A stretch of 64,000 nt of DNA from Falsiroseomonas bella (GTDB lineage Bacteria; Pseudomonadota; Alphaproteobacteria; Acetobacterales; Acetobacteraceae). A program made the position numbers and the translations under genes. The stretch spans positions 1,302,001 through 1,366,000 of the forward strand of contig NZ_QGNA01000001.1 in NCBI RefSeq assembly GCF_003173615.1, in the 5' to 3' direction. Positions 47,090 to 57,438 of this stretch are shown piece by piece. Within the stretch, counting starts at the first letter, position 1. Every line of letters begins with the position of its first letter. The notes under the pieces were generated by a model. The model was not told the origin of the DNA. It did no database searches and saw nothing but the letters and a program-made list of their open reading frames with translations.

Positions 47090-47685
47090 GCGGCGCGGAT
47101 GCGCGGCTGTTCGCGCCGGCCGTCGCGCGCAACCGCGACGCCATCCTGGCGGTGCTGCGCGATGTGCTGCCCGGATCGGGCCTGGTGCTGGAAGTGGCGA
47201 GCGGCAGCGGCGAGCATTGCGCGCATCTCGCGGCCGCATTGCCCGGCCTGACCTTCCAGCCCACTGATCCGTCGCCGGAGGCGCGGGTGAGCTGCGACGC
47301 CTGGTGCGCGGGCATGCCGAATGTGCGCCCCGCGCTGGCGCTGGATGCGGCCGCGCCGGGCTGGCCGGTGGACCGCGCCGATGCCGTGCTGTGCATCAAC
47401 ATGGTCCATATCGCGCCCTGGTCGGCGGCGCTCGGATTGCTGCGCGGCGCGGCGCGCGTGCTGCCCGCTGGCGGACCGTTGGTGCTCTACGGCCCTTGGA
47501 TCAGGCCGGGCGTGGAGACGGCGCCGAGCAACCTCGACTTCGATGCGAGCCTGCGGGCGCGGAACCCCGAGTGGGGGCTGCGGCGGCTGGAGGATCTTCG
47601 CGCCGCGGCGGGCGACGATTTCGAGGCGCCGGCGGTGACGGAGATGCCGGCGAACAACGTGACGCTGGTGCTGCGGAGGGCATGA
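47086..47685 (+). CDS. DUF938 SAM-dependent methyltransferase
   Basis: 199 residues. DUF938 features: FAPAVARNRDAILAVLRDVL at the N-terminus, SAM-binding VLEVASGSGEHCAHLAAALP, FQPTDPSPEA, INMVHIAPWSA and LVLYGPWIRPGV. It is a class I methyltransferase-like protein of unknown substrate. Start ATG 47086 overlaps the 5'-nucleotidase stop. Ends against a hairpin terminator shared with sdhB. Confidence 0.92.
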   Translation: MSGADARLFAPAVARNRDAILAVLRDVLPGSGLVLEVASGSGEHCAHLAAALPGLTFQPTDPSPEARVSCDAWCAGMPNVRPALALDAAAPGWPVDRADAVLCINMVHIAPWSAALGLLRGAARVLPAGGPLVLYGPWIRPGVETAPSNLDFDASLRARNPEWGLRRLEDLRAAAGDDFEAPAVTEMPANNVTLVLRRA

Positions 47686-47710
47686 AAAAACCCGCCCTTG
47701 CGGGCGGGTT
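47685..47710 (-). terminator. intrinsic terminator of the sdh operon (probably bidirectional)
   Basis: 9-bp stem AACCCGCCC (47689-47697) / GGGCGGGTT (47702-47710), loop TTGC. On the minus strand it is followed by a run of six T (47685-47690) just beyond the sdhB stop at 47732; on the plus strand it follows the DUF938 gene directly. Confidence 0.88.
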
Positions 47711-47731
47711 CCTTCGTGGCCGGTGTCGCCG

Positions 47732-48514
47732 TCAGCCCTGCCGCGCGGCCAAAAGCTGCTTGATCTCGCCGATCGCCTGCGCAGGGTTCAGACCCTTCGG
47801 GCAGGTGCGGGCGCAGTTCATGATGGTGTGGCAGCGATAGAGCTTGAACGGGTCCTCCAGCGCGTCCAGCCGCTCGCCCGTCGCCTCGTCGCGGCTGTCC
47901 GCGATCCAGCGATAGGCCTGCAGCAGCACCGCAGGGCCGAGATAGCGGTCGCCGTTCCACCAGTAGCTGGGGCAGGCGGTGGTGCAGCAGAAGCACAGGA
48001 TGCACTCCCACAGCCCGTCGAGCTTGGAACGCTCCTCCTTCGACTGCAGCCGCTCGGCGTCCGGCGGCGGCGGCGTGTCGGACTTCAGCCAGGGCTCCAC
48101 GCTGCGCAGCTGCGCGTAGATCTGGCTGAGGTCGGGCACCAGGTCCTTCACCACCGGCATGTGCGGCAGCGGCGAGATCTTCACGTCGCCCTTCACGTCC
48201 TCGATCGGCTTGAGGCAGGCGAGCGTGTTCAGCCCGTCGATGTTCATCGAGCAGGAACCGCAGATGCCCTCGCGGCAGGAGCGCCGGAAGGTCAGCGTGC
48301 TGTCCACCTCGTTCTTGATCTTGATCAGCGCGTCCAGGACCATCGGGCCGCACTGGTCGAGATCGATCTCGTAGGTGTCGGTGCGCGGATTGTCGCCGCT
48401 GTCCGGGTCCCAGCGATAGATCTTGAACGCCTTGACGTTCTTCGACCCCGAGGGCGCTGGATGGCGCTTGCCCTCGGTGATCGTGCTGTTCTTTGGCAGC
48501 GTGAAGGTAGCCAT
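47732..48514 (-). CDS. sdhB: succinate dehydrogenase iron-sulfur subunit
   Basis: 260 residues. Three cluster-binding sets: plant-ferredoxin type [16 protein letters not shown] (2Fe-2S), then [16 protein letters not shown] (4Fe-4S) and [18 protein letters not shown] (3Fe-4S). Transfers electrons from FAD in SdhA to quinone in complex II. Last gene of sdhCDAB, 13 bp after sdhA; intrinsic terminator 22 bp downstream. Confidence 0.97.
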   Translation of the reverse strand: MATFTLPKNSTITEGKRHPAPSGSKNVKAFKIYRWDPDSGDNPRTDTYEIDLDQCGPMVLDALIKIKNEVDSTLTFRRSCREGICGSCSMNIDGLNTLACLKPIEDVKGDVKISPLPHMPVVKDLVPDLSQIYAQLRSVEPWLKSDTPPPPDAERLQSKEERSKLDGLWECILCFCCTTACPSYWWNGDRYLGPAVLLQAYRWIADSRDEATGERLDALEDPFKLYRCHTIMNCARTCPKGLNPAQAIGEIKQLLAARQG

Positions 48515-48527
48515 TTCCGTCCGATCC

Positions 48528-50339
48528 TCAGTACACGCGGGCCTTCGGGGGGAAGACCTGCACCTCGTTCGTCAGGGTGCGCATCTTCACCCCGCGGTAG
48601 TCGAGGCGGACATTGCCCTCCCCGTCGCACCAGGCGAGCGTGTGCTTCATCCAGTTCTCGTCGTCGCGCTCGGGGAAGTCCTCCTGCGCATGGGCGCCGC
48701 GGCTCTCCTTGCGGGCGTCGGCGCTGACGATCGTCGTCATCGCGTTGCCCAGCAGGTTGTCCAGCTCCAACGCCTCCATCAGGTCGCTGTTCCAGATCAG
48801 GCCGCGGTCGCCGACCTTCAGGTCACCCATCCCGCCCCAGATCTTCCGCATCTTCTCCACGCCTTCCTTCAGGCTGGCGCTGTCGCGGAACACCGCGGCG
48901 TGGGTCTGCATCGCGCGCTGCATCTGCACGCGCAGCTCGGCCGTCGGCGTGCCGCCCTTGGCGTGGCGGATGCGGTCGAAGCGGTCGAGGTCGCGCTCCC
49001 CGGCATTGGCCGGCAGCGGCGCCTGGCTCGCACCCGGCTTGATCGTCTCGGAGGCGCGATGCGCGGCGGCGCGGCCGAACACCACGAGGTCGAGCAGCGA
49101 ATTGGTGCCGAGCCGGTTCGCGCCGTGCACAGAGACGCAGGCCGCCTCGCCCACCGCCATCAGGCCGGGCACCACCGCGTCCTCGTTGTCCTTGGTGGGG
49201 CGCAGGACTTCCGTGTGGATGTTCGTCGGGATCCCGCCCATGTTGTAGTGCACGGTCGGCAGGATCGGGATCGGCTCCTTCGTCACGTCCACGCCGGCGA
49301 AGATCTTTGCCGTCTCGGAGATGCCGGGCAGCCGCTCATGCAGCAGCTCGGCGCCGAGATGCTCGAGGTGCAGCAGGATGTGGTCCTTGTGCGGGCCGAC
49401 GCCGCGCCCTTCGCGGATCTCCACGGACATGGCGCGGGAGACGACGTCGCGCGAGGCGAGATCCTTCGCGGTCGGCGCGTAGCGCTCCATGAAGCGCTCG
49501 CCCTCGGAATTCGTGAGATACCCGCCCTCGCCGCGCGCGCCCTCGGTGATCAGGCAGCCGGCGCCGTAGATGCCGGTGGGGTGGAACTGCACGAATTCCT
49601 GGTCCTGCAGCGGCAGGCCGGCGCGCAGCACCATCGCGTTGCCGTCGCCGGTGCAGGTATGCGCGGAGGTGCAGGAGAGGTACGCGCGGCCATAGCCGCC
49701 GGTCGCCATCACCACGGTCTGCGCGCGGAAGCGGTGGATGGAGCCATCCTCCAGGCACCACGCCGTCACGCCGCGGCAGACGCCCTCGTCGTCCATGATG
49801 AGGTCGAGGGCGAAATACTCCACGAAGAACTCGCAGCCATGCTTCAGCGACTGCTGGTAGAGCGTGTGCAGGATCGCGTGGCCGGTGCGGTCGGCGGCGG
49901 CGCAGGCGCGCATCGCGGGCGTCTTGCCGTAATGCTGCATGTGGCCGCCGAAGGGCCGCTGGTAGATGCGCCCGTCCTCGGTGCGGCTGAAGGGCACGCC
50001 GTAGTGCTCCAGCTCGATCACCGCCGGGATCGCCTCGCGGCACATGTATTCGATGGCGTCCTGGTCGCCGAGCCAGTCCGACCCCTTCACGGTGTCGTAC
50101 ATGTGCCAGCGCCAGTCATCCTCGCCCATGTTGCCGAGCGCGGCGCCGACGCCGCCCTGGGCCGCCACGGTGTGGCTCCGCGTGGGGAAGACCTTGGTGA
50201 TGCAGGCGGTCTTGAGGCCCGCGGCGCCCATGCCGAAGGTGGCGCGAAGCCCCGCGCCGCCGGCGCCCACGACCACGACGTCGTAGGTGTGGTCCACGAT
50301 CCGATAGGCGCCCCGGGAGGGCTTGGAGATGGCGTTCAT
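48528..50339 (-). CDS. sdhA: succinate dehydrogenase flavoprotein subunit
   Basis: 603 residues, full length. FAD-binding [16 protein letters not shown], covalent-FAD histidine in [20 protein letters not shown], active-site regions [20 protein letters not shown] and [20 protein letters not shown]. Oxidises succinate to fumarate in the TCA cycle. Sits 72 bp after sdhD; ATG 50339 begins [20 protein letters not shown]. Confidence 0.97.
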   Translation of the reverse strand: MNAISKPSRGAYRIVDHTYDVVVVGAGGAGLRATFGMGAAGLKTACITKVFPTRSHTVAAQGGVGAALGNMGEDDWRWHMYDTVKGSDWLGDQDAIEYMCREAIPAVIELEHYGVPFSRTEDGRIYQRPFGGHMQHYGKTPAMRACAAADRTGHAILHTLYQQSLKHGCEFFVEYFALDLIMDDEGVCRGVTAWCLEDGSIHRFRAQTVVMATGGYGRAYLSCTSAHTCTGDGNAMVLRAGLPLQDQEFVQFHPTGIYGAGCLITEGARGEGGYLTNSEGERFMERYAPTAKDLASRDVVSRAMSVEIREGRGVGPHKDHILLHLEHLGAELLHERLPGISETAKIFAGVDVTKEPIPILPTVHYNMGGIPTNIHTEVLRPTKDNEDAVVPGLMAVGEAACVSVHGANRLGTNSLLDLVVFGRAAAHRASETIKPGASQAPLPANAGERDLDRFDRIRHAKGGTPTAELRVQMQRAMQTHAAVFRDSASLKEGVEKMRKIWGGMGDLKVGDRGLIWNSDLMEALELDNLLGNAMTTIVSADARKESRGAHAQEDFPERDDENWMKHTLAWCDGEGNVRLDYRGVKMRTLTNEVQVFPPKARVY

Positions 50340-50411
50340 CGTGCCGTCCGTTGGTCTGGCCGCCGCCGGAATGGGCGTCGACCGGTCATCCGAAAACCTT
50401 GTGCGTCCTGC

Positions 50412-50822
50412 TCAGACCGCAATCCGCAGGACCGCGAGCGCCGCGGCGATGCCGAGCAGCCAGCAGATCCCCTTCACCGCCAGGACCAGCCCGATCTTCA
50501 GCCATTCCTGGTTCGTGTAGTCCTCGATGATCACCTGCAGGCCGGACGCCGTGTGGTGGAAGGTGAGCCCGATCAGCGCCAGCAGCAGCACGACGTTGAA
50601 GGGCTGCCCGATCCACAGCAGCACCTCGGCATGGGTCATCCCGGCCGAGGTCGCGAGCGAGAGGATGAACCAGATGGTGAGCGGCAGCAGCGCGATCGAG
50701 GTGACGCGCTGCATCCACCAGTGATGCGCGCCGGACTTGGCCGAGCCCATGCCGCGGACGCGGCCGAGCGGGCTGCGGAGGGTGGCCTGGCGCGGCGGCT
50801 GACCGGAAGTGGTGTGCGACAT
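50412..50822 (-). CDS. sdhD: succinate dehydrogenase membrane anchor subunit
   Basis: 136 residues, three TM helices (IALLPLTIWFILSLATSAG, PFNVVLLLALIGLTFHHTAS, GICWLLGIAAALAVLRIAV). FHHTASGLQVIIEDY carries the haem-b ligand region, and HHWWMQRVTSI precedes TM1. Anchors complex II and forms the quinone site with SdhC. Lies 10 bp after the sdhC stop. Confidence 0.95.
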   Translation of the reverse strand: MSHTTSGQPPRQATLRSPLGRVRGMGSAKSGAHHWWMQRVTSIALLPLTIWFILSLATSAGMTHAEVLLWIGQPFNVVLLLALIGLTFHHTASGLQVIIEDYTNQEWLKIGLVLAVKGICWLLGIAAALAVLRIAV

Positions 50823-50832
50823 GCTCAGGCCC

Positions 50833-51276
50833 TCACCAGGAGATCAGCAGCATCAGCCAGGTGAGCGCCGTCAGCACCGCCGTGCCGATCAGCACCGCGC
50901 GGCCGGTCTTGTAGACCGTGGGGATGTCGTATCCCCAGCCGGCGTCCCAGGCGAGGTGGCGGATGCCCGCCAGGGTGTGGAACCACGCCGCGGCGGTGAC
51001 GCCCATCAGGAACAGGATGCCGAGGAAGGACCCGAGGAACCACTGCACTGCATCGAAGGCGGAGGGACCGGCCGCGGCGGCCACCAGCCACCAGACCATC
51101 ACCACCGCGCCCGCGGTCCAGATCACGCCGGTGATGCGGTGGGAGATCGAGAGCGCGCTGGTCATCTGCAGCATGTCGTACACCTGCAGGTGCGGCGATA
51201 ACGGCCTGCGCACGAGCGTGCCGTCCGACCGGCGACCGATCATGGTCGCCTCGCGGGAATCCTGCATGGTGGACAT
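50833..51276 (-). CDS. sdhC: succinate dehydrogenase cytochrome b556 subunit
   Basis: 147 residues, three TM helices. RPLSPHLQVYDMLQMTSALSISHRITGVI carries the quinone-site Ser/Arg region and WFHTLAGIRHLAWDAG the haem ligand. The start is put at ATG 51276 because GGGAG lies 9 nt upstream; ATG 51282 would be only 3 nt from it. First gene of sdhCDAB; candidate promoter at 51340-51368. Confidence 0.95.
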   Translation of the reverse strand: MSTMQDSREATMIGRRSDGTLVRRPLSPHLQVYDMLQMTSALSISHRITGVIWTAGAVVMVWWLVAAAAGPSAFDAVQWFLGSFLGILFLMGVTAAAWFHTLAGIRHLAWDAGWGYDIPTVYKTGRAVLIGTAVLTALTWLMLLISW

Positions 51277-51339
51277 ACGCATACGCTCCCCATGACGCGC
51301 CGTTAATGCAGTCACGGCGCGCACCTTCCTCTCGGTTAC

Positions 51340-51368
51340 CTTTATGGTGCAGTGCGCCAGAGCGTCAA
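51340..51368 (-). promoter_or_regulatory. candidate sigma70 promoter of sdhCDAB
   Basis: Read on the minus strand: TTGACG (51363-51368), 17-bp spacer, ATAAAG (51340-51345), about 60 bp upstream of sdhC. The -35 box directly abuts the 3' arm of the 12-bp hairpin at 51370-51404. Confidence 0.55.
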
Positions 51369-51369
51369 C

Positions 51370-51404
51370 GCGCCCCCGGCCAGGTACTGCACGGCCGGGG
51401 GCGC
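51370..51404. terminator. 12-bp GC-rich hairpin after the small membrane protein gene
   Basis: Perfect stem GCGCCCCCGGCC / GGCCGGGGGCGC, 11-nt loop. It lies 46 bp beyond the stop of the minus-strand gene at 51451 and could end that transcript, but no U-run follows; it directly precedes the sdh -35 box. Confidence 0.55.
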
Positions 51405-51450
51405 ATGCCTGCTGTCCTGGGAAAGTATACCACGCCGGGCCGGGGTGCGG

Positions 51451-51867
51451 TCAGGCCCGCGACCGCGCCAGGCCGCGCCATTGCAGCAGGGCGAAACCCC
51501 CCACCGCCGCCGCCTGCGCCAGCACGAAGGCGGTGCCGAGGGCCGTCGGCGCCACCCAGCCCGAGGCCAGCAGCAGCAGGCTGTCGGCGGTCCAGACGGC
51601 GTTCAGGCCGATCACGCTCCAGACCGCCCAGGCCGGCAGGCTCGGGCGGCCGGTCATCCAGGCGAGCACGGCGGCGTAGGGCAGGCAGACCAGCCCCGCC
51701 CCGCGGAGCAGCCCCTCCGGCAGGCCGAGCGGATCGGCGAGCAGCGGCGCGCCGAGCAGCATGAGCAGCGCCAGCACGCCGCTCGCCGCGGCGTCCAGCC
51801 GCAGGGCGAAGCGCAGGAGAGGGGCAGGGGTGAGGGCGCGGGGGCGCCCGGCGATCGTGGCGTCCAT
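51451..51867 (-). CDS. small membrane protein, unknown function
   Basis: 138 residues with four hydrophobic segments (SGVLALLMLLGAPLLADPLG, GAGLVCLPYAAVLAWMTG, LPAWAVWSVIGLNAVWTADS LLLLASG in two parts, ALGTAFVLAQAAAVGGFALL). No recognised motif. ATG 51867; divergent from the XRE regulator 141 bp away, so it is a plausible target of that regulator (inference from position only). Confidence 0.7.
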   Translation of the reverse strand: MDATIAGRPRALTPAPLLRFALRLDAAASGVLALLMLLGAPLLADPLGLPEGLLRGAGLVCLPYAAVLAWMTGRPSLPAWAVWSVIGLNAVWTADSLLLLASGWVAPTALGTAFVLAQAAAVGGFALLQWRGLARSRA

Positions 51868-52008
51868 GTCGAGAAGAATCCTCCGGCGCGGGCGGCGGCC
51901 GGGATGGCCGCCTTCTGGCCCGCGGCGCCAGGATCGCCACCGCGGGGTCGCGGAGCGATGACCCCGGAGGTAATCGAAAGTCTGCGCCGTTCCCGGCATG
52001 ATCCGGCC

Positions 52009-52803
52009 ATGGCGACGATGACGCGCGAGGTGGGCGGGCTGATCCGGGAATGGCGCCGGCGCCGACGTCTCAGCCAGCTCGACCTGGCGAGCGAGGCAGA
52101 GATCTCCCAGCGGCATCTCAGCTTCCTGGAATCCGGCCGGTCGCGGCCGAGCCGGGACATGCTGCTGCACCTGGCCGAGCAGCTCGAGGTGCCGCTTCGC
52201 GAGCGCAACCTCCTGCTGGTCGCTGCCGGCTTCGCGCCGCATTACCCGCAGCGCGACTACCAGGACCCGGCGATGGCGGCCGCGCGGGCGATGGTCGGAC
52301 GCGTGCTGGCGGCGCATGAGCCCTTCCCGGCGCTCGCGGTGGACCGCCACTGGACGATGCTGGACGCCAACCGGGCCGTCGCGCCCCTGCTGGCCGGCGT
52401 CGCGCCCTGGCTGCTGCGCCCGCCGGTGAACGTGCTGCGGCTCGCGCTCCATCCCGAAGGCGTCGCGCCGCGCGTCGTCAATGCCGGCGAGTGGCGCGCG
52501 CACATCCTCGAACGCCTGCGCCGCCAGGCGGAGCAGACGGCCGACACGGTCCTGGTCGCGCTGCTGGCCGAGCTTCGCGCCCTGCCCGGCGCCGCGCCGC
52601 CGCGCCTGGACCATGCGGCAAGCGCCGTCGCCGTGCCGCTGCGGCTGCGGAGCGATGCCGGCGAGCTGTCCTTCATCAGCACGACCACCGTGTTCGGCAC
52701 ACCGGTTGACGTGACGCTCTCCGAACTGGCGATCGAGACCTTCCTGCCTGCCGATGCGGCGACTTCGGAGGTGTTGCGGCGTGCCGCTACTCCAGCAGCT
52801 TGA
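52009..52803 (+). CDS. XRE-family transcriptional regulator (MmyB-like ligand domain)
   Basis: 264 residues. N-terminal helix-turn-helix: GGLIREWRRRRRLSQLDLA, EISQRHLSFLESGRSRPSRDM. The C-terminal domain (about 95-260) matches the MmyB-like ligand-binding part (HEPFPALAVDRHWTMLDANRA, VNVLRLALHPEGVAPRVVNAGEW), a PAS-like fold reported to bind lipids in related proteins. Start ATG 52009 is favoured by alignment to family N-termini; an in-frame ATG at 51958 has GGAG only 2 nt away. Convergent 17-bp overlap with the Asd-like gene. Confidence 0.87.
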   Translation: MATMTREVGGLIREWRRRRRLSQLDLASEAEISQRHLSFLESGRSRPSRDMLLHLAEQLEVPLRERNLLLVAAGFAPHYPQRDYQDPAMAAARAMVGRVLAAHEPFPALAVDRHWTMLDANRAVAPLLAGVAPWLLRPPVNVLRLALHPEGVAPRVVNAGEWRAHILERLRRQAEQTADTVLVALLAELRALPGAAPPRLDHAASAVAVPLRLRSDAGELSFISTTTVFGTPVDVTLSELAIETFLPADAATSEVLRRAATPAA

Positions 52804-53806
52804 GCCGCAGCAGTTCCTCGGCCACCTGCACCGCGTTCAGCGCTGCGCCCTTGCGCAGCGAATCGGTCACGCACCAGAAGGCGAGACCATGCGGCACGGT
52901 CAGGTCGCGGCGCAGGCGGCTGACATAGACCGCATCCTCCCCGGCGACTTCCGAGGGCGTGGCGTAGCCGGCCTCCTCCCGCCGATCGAGCAGGATCACG
53001 CCCGGTGCCTCCCGCAGGGCAGCCCAGGCCTGCTTCTCCTCGACCGGGCGCTCGAAGGCGACGGTCACGCTCGCGGCGTCGCCGATGAAGACCGGCACGC
53101 GCACGCTGGTCGCGACGGCGGCGAGGTCGGGGTCGATCAGCTTGCGCAGCTCGGCGGCGATGCCGCGTTCCTCCGCGGTGAAGCCGTCATCGCCGATGTC
53201 GCCGACCTGCGGGATCAGGTTGAAGGCGATGGATTTCGGGAACTGCTCGGCCGGCGGCGCCTCGTTCACGTAGATGCCGCGGGTCTGCGCCCAGAGCTCG
53301 TCCATCGCCTCCTTCCCGGCGCCGGCGACCGCGTGGAAGCCGGTGATCACCGCGCGGCGCGCCTTGCCGATCGCATGCAGCGGCTTCAGCGCGACGGCGA
53401 CGGCGGCAGCGAGCGGCGCGGGGCAGGCCACGATGCGCCGCTTGCGGGCGCGAGTCAGCGTCGCGGCATTCGCCTCCGGCACCACCAGCGGCACGTCGGG
53501 CTCCAGCCGGAAGCGCGCGGAGAGGTCAATCACCATCGCGCCCGCGGCCGCCGCGCGTTGTGCCTCGGCGGCGCTGGCGGCCTCCCCGGCGGCGAAGAAG
53601 GCCAGGTCGGTGTCGCGGAAATCGTGGCCCTCCAGGCCGCGCACGCGCAGCACGCGCTCCTCGCCGAAGGAGACTTCCTGCCCGCCGCCGCGCCCCGGGA
53701 CGAGGGCAGCGACCTCCGCGGCGGGAAACTCGCGCTCCGCCAGGGTGCGCAGGATTTCCCGCCCGACCTGGCCGGTGGCGCCGACCACCGCGACCTTGAT
53801 GCCCAT
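52787..53806 (-). CDS. aspartate-semialdehyde dehydrogenase homologue lacking the catalytic residues
   Basis: 339 residues, co-linear with bacterial Asd from end to end: NADP site VAVVGATGQVGREIL, PDVPLVVPEAN, GAGKEAMDELWAQTRGIY, AFNLIPQVGDIG, GYATPSEVAGEDAVYVSRLR and DSLRKGAALNAVQVAEELL. The active site is degenerate. Where the family has NPNCST, this protein has C128-P-A-P131-L, putting Pro131 at the nucleophile; the glutamine of TYQSVSGAG is His158 (GFHAVAGAG); the histidine of FxGHSE is Asp243 (FIGDAASV). Arg236 is kept. C128 lies three residues before the usual nucleophile. It recalls enterobacterial Usg-1, an Asd paralogue of unclear function. Monocistronic. Family is certain, activity doubtful. 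Confidence 0.88.
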   Translation of the reverse strand: MGIKVAVVGATGQVGREILRTLAEREFPAAEVAALVPGRGGGQEVSFGEERVLRVRGLEGHDFRDTDLAFFAAGEAASAAEAQRAAAAGAMVIDLSARFRLEPDVPLVVPEANAATLTRARKRRIVACPAPLAAAVAVALKPLHAIGKARRAVITGFHAVAGAGKEAMDELWAQTRGIYVNEAPPAEQFPKSIAFNLIPQVGDIGDDGFTAEERGIAAELRKLIDPDLAAVATSVRVPVFIGDAASVTVAFERPVEEKQAWAALREAPGVILLDRREEAGYATPSEVAGEDAVYVSRLRRDLTVPHGLAFWCVTDSLRKGAALNAVQVAEELLRLKLLE

Positions 53807-53873
53807 CTGTCCTGTCCGTTGCCGTCACGGGGCAGGTAGTCGCGTCCCGCCCTCCGGACAACCGGCTGCGGCC

Positions 53874-56192
53874 TCACATGCTGCGCACGGCGCGCAGGAA
53901 GCCGGCGGACTTGTCGCGCAGCGCCGCGGCCTGGCCGGCCAGGGCGCCGCTGTCCTCGCGCATCGCCTCGGCCGACTGGCCGGTGCTCTCCGCCGCGCCG
54001 CGCACGCCGGCTATGCGCCCGGCGACCAGCTGCGTCGCCTCCGCCACCTGGGCGGCGCTGCGCGCGATCTCCTGCGTGGCCGCGCCCTGTTCCTCCACCG
54101 CCGCGGCGATCTGCGTGGCGATGTCGCTGGTGCGCTCCACCGTCGCGCCGATGCCGCGGATCGCGGCGACCGCCTGGCCGGTCGCGGCCTGCATCTCCGC
54201 GATCTGGCGGCCGATCTCCTCGGTTGCCCTGGCGGTCTGGCTGGCGAGCTGCTTCACCTCGCTCGCCACCACCGCGAAGCCCTTTCCGGCCTCGCCGGCG
54301 CGCGCCGCCTCGATGGTGGCGTTCAGGGCCAGCAGGTTGGTCTGGCCGGCGATGTCGCCGATCAGCTTCACCACGTCTCCGATCCGGGCCGCCGCCTCCG
54401 ACAGGCCCTGCACCGTGGCATCGGTCGCGCGCGCCTCGGCCACGGCGCGGCTGGCGACCTCCGCCGCCTCGCCCACCCGGCGCGCGATCTCGGTCACGCT
54501 CGCCGCCATCTCCTCCGCCGCGGCGGCGACCGATTGCACGTCGCCATGCGCGCGGCTTCCCGCCTCCGCGACGGCGGAGGCTTCCGACCCCGCGGTTGCC
54601 GCCGTGGCGGAGAGGCCGCGGGCCGAGGCCTGCAGCCGCTCGGCCGAGCTCGCCACCGCCTCCACCACGGCGCCGATGTCGCGCTCGAAGGTGTCGGCCA
54701 GCCGCGCGCGCTGCGTGATCACGTCCCAGGTCAGCATGGCGCTGACGAACTCGCCCGCCGCGTCGCGGATCGCGGAGACCCGCAGCGCCAGCACCTCCTC
54801 GCCCATGCGGATCGTCGCCGTGTGCGGCAGGCGGGACGGGTCGCCGACGATGGAGCGCGGATGCGCCGGGTTGCGATGGAACATGTCGAAGCTGCGGCCC
54901 AGCATCTCCTCGGGCCGGCAGGGGAGGCCCGGCAACTTCCCCAGCAGCGCGTGGGAGGCCGGGTTCATGTAGCCGATGCGGAACTCGTCCTTCGGGTCCA
55001 CGCTCATCACCGCGGTCGGCATCTGCTCGATCATCTGGCTCTGCGCGAAGGCATGGCGGACCGTGCCGCGCAGCGTCTCGAGCGCCTGCGCGATCGCGCC
55101 GATCTCGTCGCGGCGCGCGCGGTCCGTCACGGCGGTGTCGGTCCGGCCCTCGGCGATGGCGCCCATCGCGGCGGCCAGGCGGCGCAGCGGCGCGCCGACC
55201 CAGCGCCCCACCAGCACCGCGGACAGCAGCAGCAGTCCCGCCACCGCAAGCCCCGCCAGCAGCGTCGCCTCCCGCATCTGCTCCGCGGCGAGCGTGACGC
55301 TGGCCTGCCGCGCGGACGAGACCTGCCAGGCGGTCTCGGCCAGAGGCTCCAGGCTCTGCAGCAGGGCGGTGCGGGCGGGCTCCACCCGTTCCGCGCGGAT
55401 CTTCGTCACGGCCTCGCCGGCGTTCAGGACCCCTTCCGCCGCCTCCGCCAGCGCCACGGCGCGCTGCGACAGCCGCGCGAACTCCTCCCGCAGGCGCTCA
55501 GGCCCCTCCTGGATTGCGGCAAGGCCGCGGCCATGCACGCGCACCTGCGCGATGCCGCGCCTGACGCGGCGGATCTGCGCCTCCTCGCCCGTGGCGAGCA
55601 GGCGCTGCACGCCGAGGCTGACATCGTTGACGGCGCCGTGCACGGTCATGATGCGCTGCCGCACATCCTCCAGCGCCTCGGGCGGGATGTCGAAGGCGAT
55701 GCTGCCGTTCACCACCTCGAAGGCCGAATCGTATTCGGCCGCCTGGCCGAACAGCCTTTCGTCGCGCGTTGCGATCAGCCTTGCGCGTTCATCCGCCAGC
55801 GCCGTGATCGCCGCGCGGTAGGCTTCGCCCCGCTCGCGCAGCGGCGCCGCCTGGTCCGTCATGGCCGCGTCGCCGAAGTTGCGCACCGCGGTCTCGACAT
55901 CCGAGAGCCCCTGGCCGAGCTGGCGCAGCAGGCGTTCCCGCGCGGGGGCCTGCCCCGCCGCGTCGGCGGTCAGCAGCAGCTCGAGCTCGCGTTCGGCGAG
56001 GCCGCGCAGCAGGTCGGCGCCCTGCTCGATGCGGTCGAGGACGCGGCTGGTGCGCGCCTGGTCATGCTGCGCGCGCAGCACCTGCCCGCTCTGGCTCCAG
56101 ACCAGCGCCACGAGGCCGATGAGCAGGGAGATCGCCAGCGCCGCCGAAAGGCCCAGCTTCCGGGCGACGGAAAGGTTGAGCAGGAATGACAT
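53874..56192 (-). CDS. methyl-accepting chemotaxis protein with HAMP and PAS domains
   Basis: 772 residues. TM1 (about 12-34), a long helical periplasmic sensor (35-315), TM2 (about 317-340), HAMP ([20 protein letters not shown]), a cytoplasmic PAS domain (about 395-485; [40 protein letters not shown]) and a signalling coiled coil (510-765) whose tip reads [20 protein letters not shown] followed by [17 protein letters not shown]. The [16 protein letters not shown] PAS is common in alphaproteobacterial receptors. No CheR-binding pentapeptide at the C-terminus and no che genes nearby. ATG 56192 is the first start before [15 protein letters not shown]. Confidence 0.93.
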   Translation of the reverse strand: MSFLLNLSVARKLGLSAALAISLLIGLVALVWSQSGQVLRAQHDQARTSRVLDRIEQGADLLRGLAERELELLLTADAAGQAPARERLLRQLGQGLSDVETAVRNFGDAAMTDQAAPLRERGEAYRAAITALADERARLIATRDERLFGQAAEYDSAFEVVNGSIAFDIPPEALEDVRQRIMTVHGAVNDVSLGVQRLLATGEEAQIRRVRRGIAQVRVHGRGLAAIQEGPERLREEFARLSQRAVALAEAAEGVLNAGEAVTKIRAERVEPARTALLQSLEPLAETAWQVSSARQASVTLAAEQMREATLLAGLAVAGLLLLSAVLVGRWVGAPLRRLAAAMGAIAEGRTDTAVTDRARRDEIGAIAQALETLRGTVRHAFAQSQMIEQMPTAVMSVDPKDEFRIGYMNPASHALLGKLPGLPCRPEEMLGRSFDMFHRNPAHPRSIVGDPSRLPHTATIRMGEEVLALRVSAIRDAAGEFVSAMLTWDVITQRARLADTFERDIGAVVEAVASSAERLQASARGLSATAATAGSEASAVAEAGSRAHGDVQSVAAAAEEMAASVTEIARRVGEAAEVASRAVAEARATDATVQGLSEAAARIGDVVKLIGDIAGQTNLLALNATIEAARAGEAGKGFAVVASEVKQLASQTARATEEIGRQIAEMQAATGQAVAAIRGIGATVERTSDIATQIAAAVEEQGAATQEIARSAAQVAEATQLVAGRIAGVRGAAESTGQSAEAMREDSGALAGQAAALRDKSAGFLRAVRSM

Positions 56193-56325
56193 GCGGGGCC
56201 TTTCCCGTGGACGAAAGATGCGTCGCCACGTGGTAGCCCCGGCCCGCTTGACGGTCGGTGAATGCGAAGCCCGGCGCTGCACCGGGCAGGGGCGGCGAAG
56301 GCCGGAGCCTCCGCCGCCGCCGGGA

Positions 56326-57318
56326 TCAGGCCGCGACCAGGTTGTCGGGCACCTGCTGCCCGACCTCGCGCAGGTAGCGCGCGGCGCCGGGGTGGAAGGG
56401 CAGGAAGGTGTTCTTCGACCAGTTCTCGGCCAGCGTCTCGGACGCCGCGGCGATCGCCGCCTTCAGCCGCGCATTCTGGCCCAGCACCGACTTGGTGATC
56501 TCATAGACCAGGTCATCGGGCAGGCTCTTGTGGGCGATGGCGAAGTTGTACATGCCCACGATGCGCAGCGGCCGCTCCTGCTTGCGATACGTGCCGACCG
56601 GCAGCGAGCCCGCCGCCATCTCCGGGAACTTCGCCGTGAGCTTCCGCACCTCCTCCTCGGTGAAGTCGAGGAAGTTCACGTCGGCCTGCACCTCCAGCTC
56701 GCTGAAGGCCGGAACCGGCACGCCGGAGGCGAAGACGAAGGCATCCAGCAGCCGGTCCTGCAGCTGCCCCGCCATGTCCGAGGCCGAGCCGAAGCGGATC
56801 GCGGAGGGCCGCGCGCCGAGCTCGTTCAGGATCAGCGGATAGTAGGTGCCCGGCGTGCCGCCGCGCGGCCCGACGCCGACATTCTTGCCGGCGAGCTGGG
56901 CATGGCCCGTGATGCCGGAGCTCTTCAGCGCAATCCCGTGGAACGGGGTGTCATACATCGGGAAGAGCGCGCGGATGTCACGGAAGCGGTTGCCCTGCGT
57001 CCAGTCGCCCTGGCCGTTCCATGCCTGCAGCGCGACGCCCATGGTCACCATGCCCAGCTCGACTTCCTTGCGCTGGACCAGGATGATGTTCTGGTTCGGG
57101 CCCTGTGTGGTGCGGTAGGAGATCTGCACGCCCGTGGCTTCCTGCGCCAGCTGGCCCCAGGCCGGGCCATACAGCGCATAGGTGCCGCCCGGGGCGGCGG
57201 TGCCCATGTTCAGCGCCCGCGGCCAGGCGGGGTTTTTCGGCTGCGCTGCGGCCGGCCGCAGGCCGATCAGCGCAGGTGCCGCGGCGCCGAGCGCGCCGAT
57301 GATGATTCGACGATGCAT
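56326..57318 (-). CDS. TAXI-family TRAP transporter solute receptor
   Basis: 330 residues, signal peptide [25 protein letters not shown] (split for length). TAXI features: [51 protein letters not shown], and the late block [20 protein letters not shown] followed by [16 protein letters not shown]. Such receptors deliver carboxylates or amino acids to DctQM-type carriers; no TRAP membrane gene is nearby. GGAGG 7 nt before ATG 57318. Confidence 0.9.
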   Translation of the reverse strand: MHRRIIIGALGAAAPALIGLRPAAAQPKNPAWPRALNMGTAAPGGTYALYGPAWGQLAQEATGVQISYRTTQGPNQNIILVQRKEVELGMVTMGVALQAWNGQGDWTQGNRFRDIRALFPMYDTPFHGIALKSSGITGHAQLAGKNVGVGPRGGTPGTYYPLILNELGARPSAIRFGSASDMAGQLQDRLLDAFVFASGVPVPAFSELEVQADVNFLDFTEEEVRKLTAKFPEMAAGSLPVGTYRKQERPLRIVGMYNFAIAHKSLPDDLVYEITKSVLGQNARLKAAIAAASETLAENWSKNTFLPFHPGAARYLREVGQQVPDNLVAA

Positions 57319-57438
57319 ATGTTGCCTCCCTTGGCGTTTGCTCGAACCGTTTTGCGTTACCCAATGCGTGCCGCATCCGCAACCCGCGCAGCCGGGGGCT
57401 TGCGCGGACTCGGCCGCCTGCCACATCGCTTTCCTGCG

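Noticed and set aside
52787-53806. Annotating this gene as functional asd
   Set aside because: The NPNCST nucleophile motif is absent and two further catalytic residues are replaced, so the functional name is withheld.
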